This document shows positions 11,717 to 20,330 of a DNA stretch of 44,534 nt, in pieces; positions within the stretch are counted from its first letter, which is position 1, and the number at the start of each line of letters is the position of its first letter. This stretch comes from a virus. A model generated the notes under the pieces. That model made no database searches. It was not told where the DNA came from and worked only from the letters and a program-made list of their open reading frames with translations. The DNA lies in IMG/VR virus record IMGVR_UViG_3300024520_000140, positions 1-44,534 of that record. One strand, 5' to 3'. The position numbers were made by a program, and so were the translations under genes.

Positions 11717-13731
11717 ATAATCCACATCTATATGACGTGAAGAAGGGTAAGAAGGGGTCCGTTACAACTTTTGTAACGGGAGCTTTCTCCGATCACGTCA
11801 ATTATATGCGTTCTAAACACCGGTCTTGGGCTCTAAACTTAGCTTGGACTAAGGGTCACCAGAATTGTGATTATAATCCTAAGACAAATGCGTATAATAA
11901 ATTGCCAACTCAAACATGGCAATCTAGATTAATTTCTAATCTGATGCTCCCGATTGTTAGGAACAATGTTTCTAGATTTTTATCAATTAATCCAGTTTGG
12001 GACATGGTTCCTGCAACTCCGGATGAAGAAGATCTACAAATAGCGGACATTAGTAAATCTATATTAACACACGAATGGCATAGAATGAACATGCTTCAGA
12101 AATTGATGCGTGTTTTATTCTGGCAGTCTACTTGTTCCTCTTCGTTTCTTAAAATAGGGTGGGATGCGGACTCTGGAGACAGTATAAAAGTCCCCAGCAG
12201 GGATATAGATGAAGGCTTACTCAACCAGTACCTGGAAATGTCAGGTATAGCCATTGTGCCTGATGAGCTTGATCTACAAACTGGAAATGTTTTCGCAGAG
12301 CCCATCCCACCTTTTAATATATGTGTTGATCCCTTAGCATCTGTACTGGAAGATACTGATTATATAATTGAAACCCAGATAAGATCTAAAGATTCCATTG
12401 TAAATGATCACGGTAATAAATGGAAAGATAAATTAGGTGAAACTAACGAACAACAGATTCTCCTTCATCCATATGTATTCAATGAAGATGAACCGGTGCC
12501 TAAGACTGGTGTAGTAACTCATGAACTTTTCGTACGAAGTACAAAAAGATTCCCCAAGGGTTTATATTGTTTAATCGCTGGTGAGGAAATACTGGTTGCC
12601 CCTAAGGATTTACCATATGATCATGGTATGTTACCCTATGCACACTTCCTTGAGATATACGAACCAGGATCATTCTGGGGTACTTGTTCTGCTGAACAGG
12701 TGAGACCCAACCAAGCTAGATACAATAAGATACAGTCTGTAATTACGGATTGTATAAATAAGATGGGTAAGATCCAGTGGTTGAATCCTACACAGAGTGG
12801 TATACAAGATTTTACAAATGCTCCTGGTGAAGTATACAATTATCGTCATCCGTTTAAACCAGAACAGACTAAACCTGCTAATATCCCCATGTATATGTTA
12901 AATGCATTGGAAGGTGTACGCAGGGATATGCAAGATACAGCGAGTTTCCATAATGTCAGTCAAGCTCAGGGTGAGCCAGGAGTACGATCAGGTCGTGCTA
13001 TCATGGCGTTGCAGGATGCCGACGATTCCATTCATGGTGCTGGGATGCTTTGGCTCGATCACTCCCTTAAAAGAACTGGAGAACTCACCCTTCGGACGCT
13101 TAATCAGTACGCCACCGAAGAACGTATTATCCAGATTACAGGAGAGTTCAATCAATTAGAAACTCTCACATACACAGGAGCTATGCTTGAGGGGCAAAAT
13201 CCTGGAGATTATTTTAACGTAAGAGTTCAGACTCATACACGTAATAGTATGTCACGTGTGGGGCGTGAGTCGTTGATAATGAATCTAATGCAAGCTGGTA
13301 TCATGGACCCTGAAAAGGACCGTAAGGTCGTTTTACAGATGCTTGGTATGGCTGATACAATGTCGATGTTTGATGAACTTGACGTTGATAGAACTAGACA
13401 ATGGAAAGAAATTCAACAGATGGAGGCCGGCCAGGAGGTCGGCGTGATGCCTAATGAGAATCATGAGATTCATAAAGAAGTCATTACTAAATATTTAGCA
13501 GGAAGCAGAAGGGAGAAACTAAGTCCGGAAGCATTGAAGTTGATTCAGAAGCATATGACTCAGCATATGGAAATGGAAGTAATGGAAGCTCTGCAACAGC
13601 AGATGATGGTTCAAAAATTTATAGGAGATTCAAGTGGCGGAACAGCCCAAAACAGAGGAAACGGAAGTCAAAACAGAAGCCCCAGCAGAGGATCAGGAGC
13701 AAGTAACACAGGAGTCAACACAACCCAGTGA
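11713..13731 (+). CDS. Portal protein
   Basis: A 672-aa protein placed between terminase and scaffold, as expected for a portal. It has an early MRSKHRSWALNLAWTKGHQN segment, a helix with VRNNVSRFLSINPVW, a central domain with CVDPLAS, and a long helical C-terminal half (SGRAIMALQDADDSIHGAG) typical of podoviral portals. A dodecameric ring at one vertex, through which DNA enters and to which the tail attaches, is expected. It starts with TTG at 11713, overlapping the preceding TGA, with GGAG 7 bases upstream. The last 33 codons, low-complexity Ser/Gly/Asn/Arg, are also read in another frame as the scaffold N-terminus. Confidence 0.85.
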   Translation: MNNPHLYDVKKGKKGSVTTFVTGAFSDHVNYMRSKHRSWALNLAWTKGHQNCDYNPKTNAYNKLPTQTWQSRLISNLMLPIVRNNVSRFLSINPVWDMVPATPDEEDLQIADISKSILTHEWHRMNMLQKLMRVLFWQSTCSSSFLKIGWDADSGDSIKVPSRDIDEGLLNQYLEMSGIAIVPDELDLQTGNVFAEPIPPFNICVDPLASVLEDTDYIIETQIRSKDSIVNDHGNKWKDKLGETNEQQILLHPYVFNEDEPVPKTGVVTHELFVRSTKRFPKGLYCLIAGEEILVAPKDLPYDHGMLPYAHFLEIYEPGSFWGTCSAEQVRPNQARYNKIQSVITDCINKMGKIQWLNPTQSGIQDFTNAPGEVYNYRHPFKPEQTKPANIPMYMLNALEGVRRDMQDTASFHNVSQAQGEPGVRSGRAIMALQDADDSIHGAGMLWLDHSLKRTGELTLRTLNQYATEERIIQITGEFNQLETLTYTGAMLEGQNPGDYFNVRVQTHTRNSMSRVGRESLIMNLMQAGIMDPEKDRKVVLQMLGMADTMSMFDELDVDRTRQWKEIQQMEAGQEVGVMPNENHEIHKEVITKYLAGSRREKLSPEALKLIQKHMTQHMEMEVMEALQQQMMVQKFIGDSSGGTAQNRGNGSQNRSPSRGSGASNTGVNTTQ

Positions 13732-14347
13732 ACCGCAGTATATCCCTATTCCTAATTTAGGCGAGGGTGGTGGACATACTCAAATGACCCCTGAAGAAGT
13801 TATGCGGTACGCGACGTATGGTAAGTATAAGCACGATCAAGAGCAGACTGAGGAAACCGTGGCAACTGAGAAGAAAGAGGAAGAAGTGAAAGCCGAGGAA
13901 ACCACGGATGAGAAGTACGAGAGATTACAAAAGGAATTCACAACTCATAAGGCAGAGGTTAAGCGTAAGGATGATCTCGCAAGTTTTAAAAATGAGATGA
14001 CTGACGTGTCAAATAGTTTTGAATTCTTGAAAGAATTCCCTGATTTGGCTAAGGGTGTGCAGTCACAAGCAGCTTCATTGATGGCGATTAATAATCGGCT
14101 AACAATTAAAGATGCTATGACTCAAGTAGTTGAAGAACGTACAAATTTTATGAAAGCAATTGAAGAAAAACATCAAAATAAAAGACATGCAAATACAAAG
14201 ACGTTTGCTAGTGTAAATAAGGTACAAACCGGAGTGGCCGGTAGTCCTAATATAAATTCAGAGAAACCTTATACCGGACAAGATGTGAAATCCGGTAAGT
14301 CACGTGCTGATGTGGCAGAGTTTCTACGAGAAATGCAAGGAGATTAA
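13634..14347 (+). CDS. Capsid scaffolding protein
   Basis: A 237-aa acidic protein between portal and capsid. It starts at GTG 13634 with AGGAG upstream. The N-terminal 100 residues are disordered and Glu/Lys/Thr-rich (TEETEVKTEAPAEDQEQ). A coiled-coil stretch follows (EKYERLQKEFTTHKAEV), then LKEFPDLAKGV and VEERTNFMKAIEE helices, and a polar end with ADVAEFLREMQGD. These are the usual traits of scaffolds that shape the prohead and then leave. Its first 98 bases overlap the end of the portal gene. Confidence 0.8.
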   Translation: MAEQPKTEETEVKTEAPAEDQEQVTQESTQPSEPQYIPIPNLGEGGGHTQMTPEEVMRYATYGKYKHDQEQTEETVATEKKEEEVKAEETTDEKYERLQKEFTTHKAEVKRKDDLASFKNEMTDVSNSFEFLKEFPDLAKGVQSQAASLMAINNRLTIKDAMTQVVEERTNFMKAIEEKHQNKRHANTKTFASVNKVQTGVAGSPNINSEKPYTGQDVKSGKSRADVAEFLREMQGD

Positions 14348-14349
14348 CA

Positions 14350-15717
14350 TTGGCTGTACTAGGTCTACAAACTGGTAGTTTTGGGGACATCCTCAAGACA
14401 CGATATCTTGACCCAATTAATGATGAAGTGGTCAGAGCACATGTTCTGTTGGACAGGTTGGAAAAGAATAGTGAAGATGTGAGTGGTGAATTTGCTCATA
14501 TCCCATTGATTGCTGGACGTAACCCGGCTGTGGGTTCTCGTACAGATACCGCTGGTGGTGGACCGAAATTGCCAGCACATGGTGCTCAGACATATGATCG
14601 TGCAACCTTTACTATGGGATTGCATTACGGTCGTGGTTCTGTGTCAGGTGCCATTCGGCGTAAGTCCAGGGATAAGGCTGGTGCATTTGCAGAAGCTCTT
14701 GATCTGGAAATGAAGGGTCTTATGCAAAGTCTGCCGGATGATCTGAACCGTCAGGTTTGTTCATTGGGTAATGGTCGTGCGGCAACATTCATTACTACAC
14801 AAGCGGATAGTTCTGTGCTATTGTGTGATAATCGTGATCAGTTTACCCTTAAGGTTGGTGATCGAGTTCATCATGTTGATATCACTGATGCTAATGATTG
14901 GCTACCGCTCGCTGGTGGGGCTACTGTAAGTGATATTGCATTCGACACTGCTGCTAATACTAATACTGTAACTTTGTCTGCGACTATCGGTGATAGTATG
15001 ACTCCAGCTGCTGGAGCTTTGTACTTTGGTGGGGGTGGTACTGCTAATCTTACCGCCGAAGATAGCTCTCATGGTCAGGAAATTTATGGTATCCCTGCTT
15101 TGGTTGACGATGGTGATGTTGGTGCTGATGAAACTATTGTAACCGAAGCCACTGAGATGTTGACGGCTAGTGTTGCATCTGTAGGTGGTATTACTAGGAG
15201 TTCTAGCCCGTTTTGGCAGGCTAAGGTTTATCATAATCCTGTTAGTGCTGGTACTCGTAGACCGCTCACCCAAAAAATACTCTTTGAGGCTCATCTCTAT
15301 GCGACCGCCCAAGGTGGAGCAAATCCTAAGGGTATGGAACTTTATATGAGCCCGAGTATTTGGGGAACCCTTGGTATGATTCAGGTGGGTTCTCGAATTT
15401 ATAATGATTACAAGAAAACGGTTGAGATGGGTTGGGAGTATATTGAAGTTAATGGCTCCAAAGCTTTCTATGATCGTGACCTTCCGCGATTCTGCATGTT
15501 CTATCTGAATATGGAATCTATTTTCTTGCTCACTCAGGGTGGGTATGAGATGATTGATGATGATGGGAATGTACTTCGAGTGATCGCGGGTGGTGGTCGT
15601 GATGCCTGGGAATTTAGTATCCAACGAGACTGTCAGGTGGGTATTAAATCTGGGCGTCGTCATGTCAGAGTCAATGACATTGAAGAGACCATGACAGTCC
15701 TTGGAGCTACTCACTAA
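14350..15717 (+). CDS. Major capsid protein
   Basis: A 455-aa protein directly after the scaffold. An N-arm is followed by AFAEALDLEMKGLMQSLPDD (long helix), a beta-rich variable insertion (about 170-245, Thr/Ala/Gly-rich), and a C-terminal domain with MELYMSPSIWGTLG and GYEMIDDDGNVLRVI. This fits the HK97 capsid fold of podovirus-like phages, although no single motif proves it. It uses a TTG start at 14350 with a strong AAGGAG 7 bases upstream; there is no in-frame ATG until about residue 90. Its TAA overlaps the next ATG. Confidence 0.8.
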   Translation: MAVLGLQTGSFGDILKTRYLDPINDEVVRAHVLLDRLEKNSEDVSGEFAHIPLIAGRNPAVGSRTDTAGGGPKLPAHGAQTYDRATFTMGLHYGRGSVSGAIRRKSRDKAGAFAEALDLEMKGLMQSLPDDLNRQVCSLGNGRAATFITTQADSSVLLCDNRDQFTLKVGDRVHHVDITDANDWLPLAGGATVSDIAFDTAANTNTVTLSATIGDSMTPAAGALYFGGGGTANLTAEDSSHGQEIYGIPALVDDGDVGADETIVTEATEMLTASVASVGGITRSSSPFWQAKVYHNPVSAGTRRPLTQKILFEAHLYATAQGGANPKGMELYMSPSIWGTLGMIQVGSRIYNDYKKTVEMGWEYIEVNGSKAFYDRDLPRFCMFYLNMESIFLLTQGGYEMIDDDGNVLRVIAGGGRDAWEFSIQRDCQVGIKSGRRHVRVNDIEETMTVLGATH

Positions 15718-16352
15718 TGGGAATTAGAGACTCTCATATTGATTGGATGCGTAAACGGTTATGGTTAAATCCGTATACCATGATGGGTGTACAAGGTAAC
15801 GAAGCTACTACTGGTGCAGCTCATGTGGCTTCATGTGATGATCTTACAGAACTTGTTGATGAGATCAGCGATTTTGGTTTTCCGGGTGTAATTCTAACCG
15901 CTGATGGCAAATACATCGGTGGTTATGTTCCGTGTCCACATGATCTTGATCCTAAATTTGAAGTGGGTTTCCAAGTTCATTGGACGGGTGATGTCACAGG
16001 GTCCACGGCTGAAGTTACTTGGATTCTTTTACAAAATGCTGTAAAACGTGGAGTTGTATTGGCTACGCCGACCGCAGCTCTTGATACGGTTCTTGTTTCT
16101 GACCCTAATAGTGATGCTGATGGTGACGCTGCTGCTACTGATTATCTTTATCAAGTGTCAGATAGAGGTATTAGAAATAGTATTGGGTTGTCAAGACCCA
16201 ATATTGAAGAGGGTGCCTTAATTACTCTTCAACTTGAACAACAGTCTGCAACTGCTGAAACCGCGATCATTCTTTTAGGTATCATGATGGACTATATGCC
16301 GATGCAAACACAAGGAATCGGTAACAATACAATTGGACCGTTGTCAGCATGA
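15717..16352 (+). CDS. Virion structural protein after the capsid gene
   Basis: A 211-aa protein starting MGIRDSHIDWMRKRLWLNP. The middle is beta-rich with FEVGFQVHWTGDVTGSTAEV and a C-terminal DYMPMQTQGIGNN. The length and the position directly behind the capsid suggest a capsid-associated or head-neck protein, but no family is recognised. It is coupled to the capsid (TAATG) and overlaps the next gene by 4 bases. I would not call it a decoration protein without virion proteomics. Confidence 0.65.
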   Translation: MGIRDSHIDWMRKRLWLNPYTMMGVQGNEATTGAAHVASCDDLTELVDEISDFGFPGVILTADGKYIGGYVPCPHDLDPKFEVGFQVHWTGDVTGSTAEVTWILLQNAVKRGVVLATPTAALDTVLVSDPNSDADGDAAATDYLYQVSDRGIRNSIGLSRPNIEEGALITLQLEQQSATAETAIILLGIMMDYMPMQTQGIGNNTIGPLSA

Positions 16353-16882
16353 TAGTTGATAGCCTTAAAAGATATGACTCTAGTCTGTATGGTCTTGGTG
16401 GCAAAGAGCCACCTAAGAATGTAACCGATGCTTTGCATCGGATAGACAAAAGATTAGAGGCTATCTGGAACAGTGATGACAAAAGGTGGGAGTTATATAT
16501 AGTTAGTCAACCGGGGGTCTCTCCCGGAGATGACCAGTTAGAGTGGCAGAATTCTGCACCGACACTGGGAACTAATATAACTCCCGCCATCGCTGTTTGG
16601 CTTAAAAAGTTTGATAAATCTAATGGTGGGTTTATGGATAAGGATGACATGACCCGAGAATTTAAATTAGGTTTATTTGAAGGTTTTGATAACCAAAAGA
16701 AAATTAAACAAAAGCGAGCCGACGAGTGGTCTTATCGGATGCGGGATGTTGTTAATTTTGCACAACGTGCAGCATTTGGTACAAAGCAAGTGGTGATGCC
16801 TGGGCCTGTTGTTGGGGAAATAGGTGGTAAGAAGATCAGGATGTATCCTAAAAACCCGTATAGGAGTATTATAAGTGGCTAA
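16349..16882 (+). CDS. Hypothetical head/neck protein
   Basis: A 177-aa protein with the charged N-terminal part DALHRIDKRLEAIWNSDDKR followed by WELYIVSQPGVSPGDDQ, and a Lys-rich helical second half (FDNQKKIKQKRADEWSYRM). The strand-helix pattern with an early bipartite helix recalls proteins that describe themselves only as phage structural or adaptor proteins. It overlaps both neighbours (ATGA at 16349, GTG at 16875). No enzymatic motif is seen. Confidence 0.6.
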   Translation: MIVDSLKRYDSSLYGLGGKEPPKNVTDALHRIDKRLEAIWNSDDKRWELYIVSQPGVSPGDDQLEWQNSAPTLGTNITPAIAVWLKKFDKSNGGFMDKDDMTREFKLGLFEGFDNQKKIKQKRADEWSYRMRDVVNFAQRAAFGTKQVVMPGPVVGEIGGKKIRMYPKNPYRSIISG

Positions 16883-17351
16883 TATTTTAGACTGTCCTGC
16901 CGATCCTCGGGTACCTGGGTGTCATCAGGACTACAAGCAAATAAGGACTGGGTCAGGTACAGTAGTTGCTAATGCCTCTACACTTGCTGGTTGGGTAAAT
17001 ATAGCTAGTGTACCTTTAATTGGTATTTGGGTAAGACACACAAAGGGATCATTAACATCGGCATCCGTCCAAGCTAGTTTTGCCCAAAGTCTCGAAGGTA
17101 CGGAATACTATTATGGTGCTGGATCATTTGCGGATAACGATTTAAGTATTGAATTAGTTACTCCAGGAATTTATGAATGGATTATGACTGGAAGTGCTAA
17201 TAGAATTATCCCAATCATGAATCCTGGTGCTCCTTGGATGGCTATATATACAACATCTGTAGGGACAACAACAAGTTCTTGGATGGAACTTTATGTTTCT
17301 AGAAATTATGGAATTGCTAATCCTATAATTATCCCGGATACGAATCCATAA
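16875..17351 (+). CDS. Small beta-rich virion protein, paralogue 1 (MANILDCP type)
   Basis: A 158-aa protein starting at a GTG with TAGGAG 8 bases upstream. It opens MANILDCPADPRVPGC and closes with RNYGIANPIIIPDTN. It is clearly related to the 166-aa product of 19188-19688. Both share MANILDCP, a WVNIA strand, SF-DNDLSIE, RIIPI-NPG--WM, a Ser-Trp strand and the NPIIIPD ending. Such a beta-sandwich shape could be a capsid decoration, fibre adaptor or baseplate-like part. It is immediately followed by the beta-helix spike gene. Confidence 0.7.
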   Translation: MANILDCPADPRVPGCHQDYKQIRTGSGTVVANASTLAGWVNIASVPLIGIWVRHTKGSLTSASVQASFAQSLEGTEYYYGAGSFADNDLSIELVTPGIYEWIMTGSANRIIPIMNPGAPWMAIYTTSVGTTTSSWMELYVSRNYGIANPIIIPDTNP

Positions 17352-19183
17352 TGGCCTTAACCGCAACAATCGTAGCTAGTCGTGTCTCTGGCATGACACC
17401 CTTGGCCGTTTTCTTCGAGGCAACAGCCAGCATAGATGCCGTTGGCAATAAGATCGGCGATTCTGGCGGCGGCAACGGTCTGCTCAATTTTGATATTGTC
17501 GAATATCATTGGGACTTCGGCGACGGAACAACTGCAACTGGGTTCGTTGCAGCCCACGTCTTCGAGCCGTCCGGTGATGCTGGTGCAAACGGTGAGCCTA
17601 GCGGTGCAGGTGGTAGTTACACAGTAACGCTCACTGTTACAGATTCGAGTGACAATACCGATACTGATACAGTTGGCATCACCGTCGATGCGTTCGCGGG
17701 CACTACATATTATGTTCGCTCTGACGGCAATGATGCCAATGGCGGGGATGGCCCCGGTGTTGGAGATGCGTGGCAGACATATGATAAAGCTCGCACCGCT
17801 GTCGCGGGCAATAGCATCGTAGCCCCTGGTGATCGTGTACTGTTCAATCGGGGAGACACATTCGCCTATACAGCCGCAAGCTCGTTAGGAGTTATGGCTA
17901 ATGTACTGTTAGCGGCGTATGGAACAGGGAATCGTCCACTTGTGCAATATGCGGGCACGGGTAGTTCTGAAGCTGGAGCGGCGATAACAACAGCAAGTAC
18001 GGCTTCGGCTCTTTCATATATGGATATAGAGTTTAATTGTGAATCTACAGCAGACAGCTCGTTGGCTTACGGCTGTAATACTTGGATGGACAATATCTTA
18101 TTGTTGCGAGTCGACCTGGGGAATACCTACAGCAACGTGTTCTACACAGACGGTTTGTTCGTCGTGGAGAGTGCGATCAGCGGTAGCCGCAATATGTACT
18201 ACAACGGCGAGCGGTTGGCAGTGTTGGATAGCGACTTAGGTCCGTGTACTGAGACGCATAACATTTATGGTTCTCGCATCGAACGTGGTGTAATAAGTGG
18301 GAACAGCTTCCACAATACTGCACTCGTTGCGATACGGGTGTCGGCACAATCTGCGACTGGAGATACATACAACGTAATTGTGTCGGGGAACGATGTTGAT
18401 AGCATTTATACGGGGGTGCTAGTCGGTTCAAGTTCTGGTACTCCGGTTTATAACTTGTATAATGTTCAGGTTGAACGCAACCATATTTCTAATGCCACAG
18501 AGGGATTCAAAACGCACAAGACAACCCCCACTGACGTGATTGTCCGCAATAACATTATCGAGAGTACAACGATCCCGGTGTTTGTGTCGAATTATGTAAG
18601 TCCAGGCGGGGGGCCGAACGAAGGCATTAAGGGGTTGAGGTTCTATAATAATACTATCGACGCAACCGTAAATCTACCAGTACGCATCCAAACAAATGAC
18701 CATGTGGGTGTAGAATTTATCAATAACATAATTCGCACAACGAGTAGTGCAGCCGCTACGCGATGGGTAACTGTAGAACTTACCGCTGGAATGGGGGAGT
18801 TAACATTCGATTATAACTTGTACCATGCCCCTAATCGTGCGGGCGACCCCGACTTATTTGATGTAGAGGGCACAGACTACACATTCACTGAATGGCAAGC
18901 AGTAATCCAAGATGTTAATAGTCCTTCTCCTGCCGATCCCGATTTCAATGCTGGTGGTGCCACTGGCTACGAACTAGAGGACACAAGCCCGGCTATAGGG
19001 GCTGGTGATACATTGGTTTTGGTTCGTGAGGATTATGCGAACCCGACGACGGTGGCAGGTTCGGTTCGGCGGCCGCAGGGGGTGGGGTATGATATTGGGG
19101 CGTTTGAGCGTACCATAGCCGCATCTTATCCTGCCGCTTCTGGTTATGGTTTTAGTGGTAGGTCACTGATTATTCCTAGTTAA
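17351..19183 (+). CDS. Tailspike-like protein: PKD domain plus right-handed beta-helix
   Basis: A 610-aa protein. Residues 1-114 form a PKD-type domain (WDFGDGTTATGF near 54-65, then GSYTVTLTVTDSSDNTDT). From about 119 the opening TTYYVRSDGNDANGG and the many N-x-I/V turns (VSGNDVDSIYTGV, VRNNIIES, FYNNTIDA, FINNIIR) mark a right-handed parallel beta-helix, as in tailspikes and polysaccharide lyases. A C-terminal DTSPAIGAGD and GYDIGAFER close it, a pattern frequent at the end of bacterial beta-helix proteins. It probably binds or degrades host polysaccharide. Codon usage is richer in GC-ending codons than its neighbours, hinting at acquisition. Confidence 0.8.
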   Translation: MALTATIVASRVSGMTPLAVFFEATASIDAVGNKIGDSGGGNGLLNFDIVEYHWDFGDGTTATGFVAAHVFEPSGDAGANGEPSGAGGSYTVTLTVTDSSDNTDTDTVGITVDAFAGTTYYVRSDGNDANGGDGPGVGDAWQTYDKARTAVAGNSIVAPGDRVLFNRGDTFAYTAASSLGVMANVLLAAYGTGNRPLVQYAGTGSSEAGAAITTASTASALSYMDIEFNCESTADSSLAYGCNTWMDNILLLRVDLGNTYSNVFYTDGLFVVESAISGSRNMYYNGERLAVLDSDLGPCTETHNIYGSRIERGVISGNSFHNTALVAIRVSAQSATGDTYNVIVSGNDVDSIYTGVLVGSSSGTPVYNLYNVQVERNHISNATEGFKTHKTTPTDVIVRNNIIESTTIPVFVSNYVSPGGGPNEGIKGLRFYNNTIDATVNLPVRIQTNDHVGVEFINNIIRTTSSAAATRWVTVELTAGMGELTFDYNLYHAPNRAGDPDLFDVEGTDYTFTEWQAVIQDVNSPSPADPDFNAGGATGYELEDTSPAIGAGDTLVLVREDYANPTTVAGSVRRPQGVGYDIGAFERTIAASYPAASGYGFSGRSLIIPS

Positions 19184-19187
19184 ATTA

Positions 19188-19688
19188 ATGGCGAATATAT
19201 TAGATTGTCCAACTAGTGATTTAGTACCTTCTTGTGTCCAAGATATTACTGTCTTGAGGGTACAAGCTGATGGTGTAATTCCGACTAGTCCGGCTACACT
19301 TAGCTGGGTCAATATTGCTAATATCACACAACTGGGGTTATGGCTTAATTTAAATCTTGGATCGGTTCCTTTATCAGAAGTTAAGGTTTGGGTTTCATTT
19401 ACTGACTATGCAGGTGATATTAATTTTAGATATTCTATCGGTGGATCATTTGTTGACAATGATTTAAGTATCGAAATTGCTAACCTTACAAATAATGATT
19501 TTTTAGTCTGGACCTTTGCCACTGATGGTGCAAGGATTATTCCTATACGGAATCCTGGATGGGCTTGGATGTATCTATTTTGGGATGGCACTGGAACAAA
19601 TACTGCATCGTGGGCTGATGTTGCTGTTAGTCGTGGATTTGGTAATGCTAATCCTATTATTATTCCTGACTCTAATGTTACCCCGTAG
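19188..19688 (+). CDS. Small beta-rich virion protein, paralogue 2 (MANILDCP type)
   Basis: A 166-aa protein starting MANILDCPTSDLVPSC and ending NANPIIIPDSNVTP. It matches paralogue 1 (16875-17351) along its full length in the same order of blocks, with a divergent middle. Together the two copies sandwich the spike gene, so a tandem duplication followed by insertion of the spike, or insertion between an existing pair, is likely. The role is unknown, but two variants of one virion part next to a spike could both serve to attach it. Its start lies 4 bases after the spike stop. Confidence 0.7.
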   Translation: MANILDCPTSDLVPSCVQDITVLRVQADGVIPTSPATLSWVNIANITQLGLWLNLNLGSVPLSEVKVWVSFTDYAGDINFRYSIGGSFVDNDLSIEIANLTNNDFLVWTFATDGARIIPIRNPGWAWMYLFWDGTGTNTASWADVAVSRGFGNANPIIIPDSNVTP

Positions 19689-19697
19689 GACCATAGC

Positions 19698-20330
19698 ATG
19701 ACATACGAAGAAATGGCGACCATGACCCGGCTGCATATAGATGACGTGCATAAGACCCGGTTTGATGATCCTCAACTGTTACTATTTTTAAACGCTGCCC
19801 TGCGTAAGGTATGGAATGAACTATTGGGGGCCGGTGAACAGCCTGTGGTTAGCCAGGCAACGGTGACTATGGATGCACAGGTTACTGATTTAGCTTTTAC
19901 ATTCCATAAACTCCTCTCGGTACAGGATGTCTATAAAGAACCTATACCGATAGTGAGTGAGGAAAAAGCTAGGCGATCAGTTAGACGTTGTTGTTTCATT
20001 CGTAAGGGTACTGGTACATATGATAATTTAGGTTGGTACGTAGATGTAACTGGATCGTTTGATTTAACAGTTCAGTACATCCCGAACATACCTATACTTA
20101 CTAGTGCATGGACAGATACTGATAATAAAACCACTTGCCTTTCAATTGATGAACAGTACCATGACATAGTTACAATTTATGCTGCGATCCTTGCCCTCGG
20201 TCCATATGGTGTGAATGTGCAAACGTACCAGGGATTGTATGCAGATTTTAAGGAAACTTTAATCGCATCCGTTAATCCTAATAACCAGCATAACAGGATG
20301 GTAGTCGATGCCGACGATTGGTACGAATAA
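19698..20330 (+). CDS. Head-tail adaptor (T7 gp11-like / tail tubular A type)
   Basis: A 210-aa protein starting MTYEEMATMTRLHIDDVHK with a helical N-terminal part (DPQLLLFLNAALRKVWNELL), a beta middle and the C-terminal helix DEQYHDIVTIYAAILALG. The order of a short four-helix N-terminus, beta domain and final helices, and its place right before the nozzle gene, match podoviral adaptors that connect portal and nozzle. AGGA precedes the ATG at 19698 by 8 bases. Its end overlaps the nozzle gene by 23 bases. Confidence 0.7.
   Translation: MTYEEMATMTRLHIDDVHKTRFDDPQLLLFLNAALRKVWNELLGAGEQPVVSQATVTMDAQVTDLAFTFHKLLSVQDVYKEPIPIVSEEKARRSVRRCCFIRKGTGTYDNLGWYVDVTGSFDLTVQYIPNIPILTSAWTDTDNKTTCLSIDEQYHDIVTIYAAILALGPYGVNVQTYQGLYADFKETLIASVNPNNQHNRMVVDADDWYE

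Noticed and set aside
16875-19688. Diversity-generating retroelement acting on the spike or paralogues
   Set aside because: No reverse transcriptase or template repeat is present in the window.
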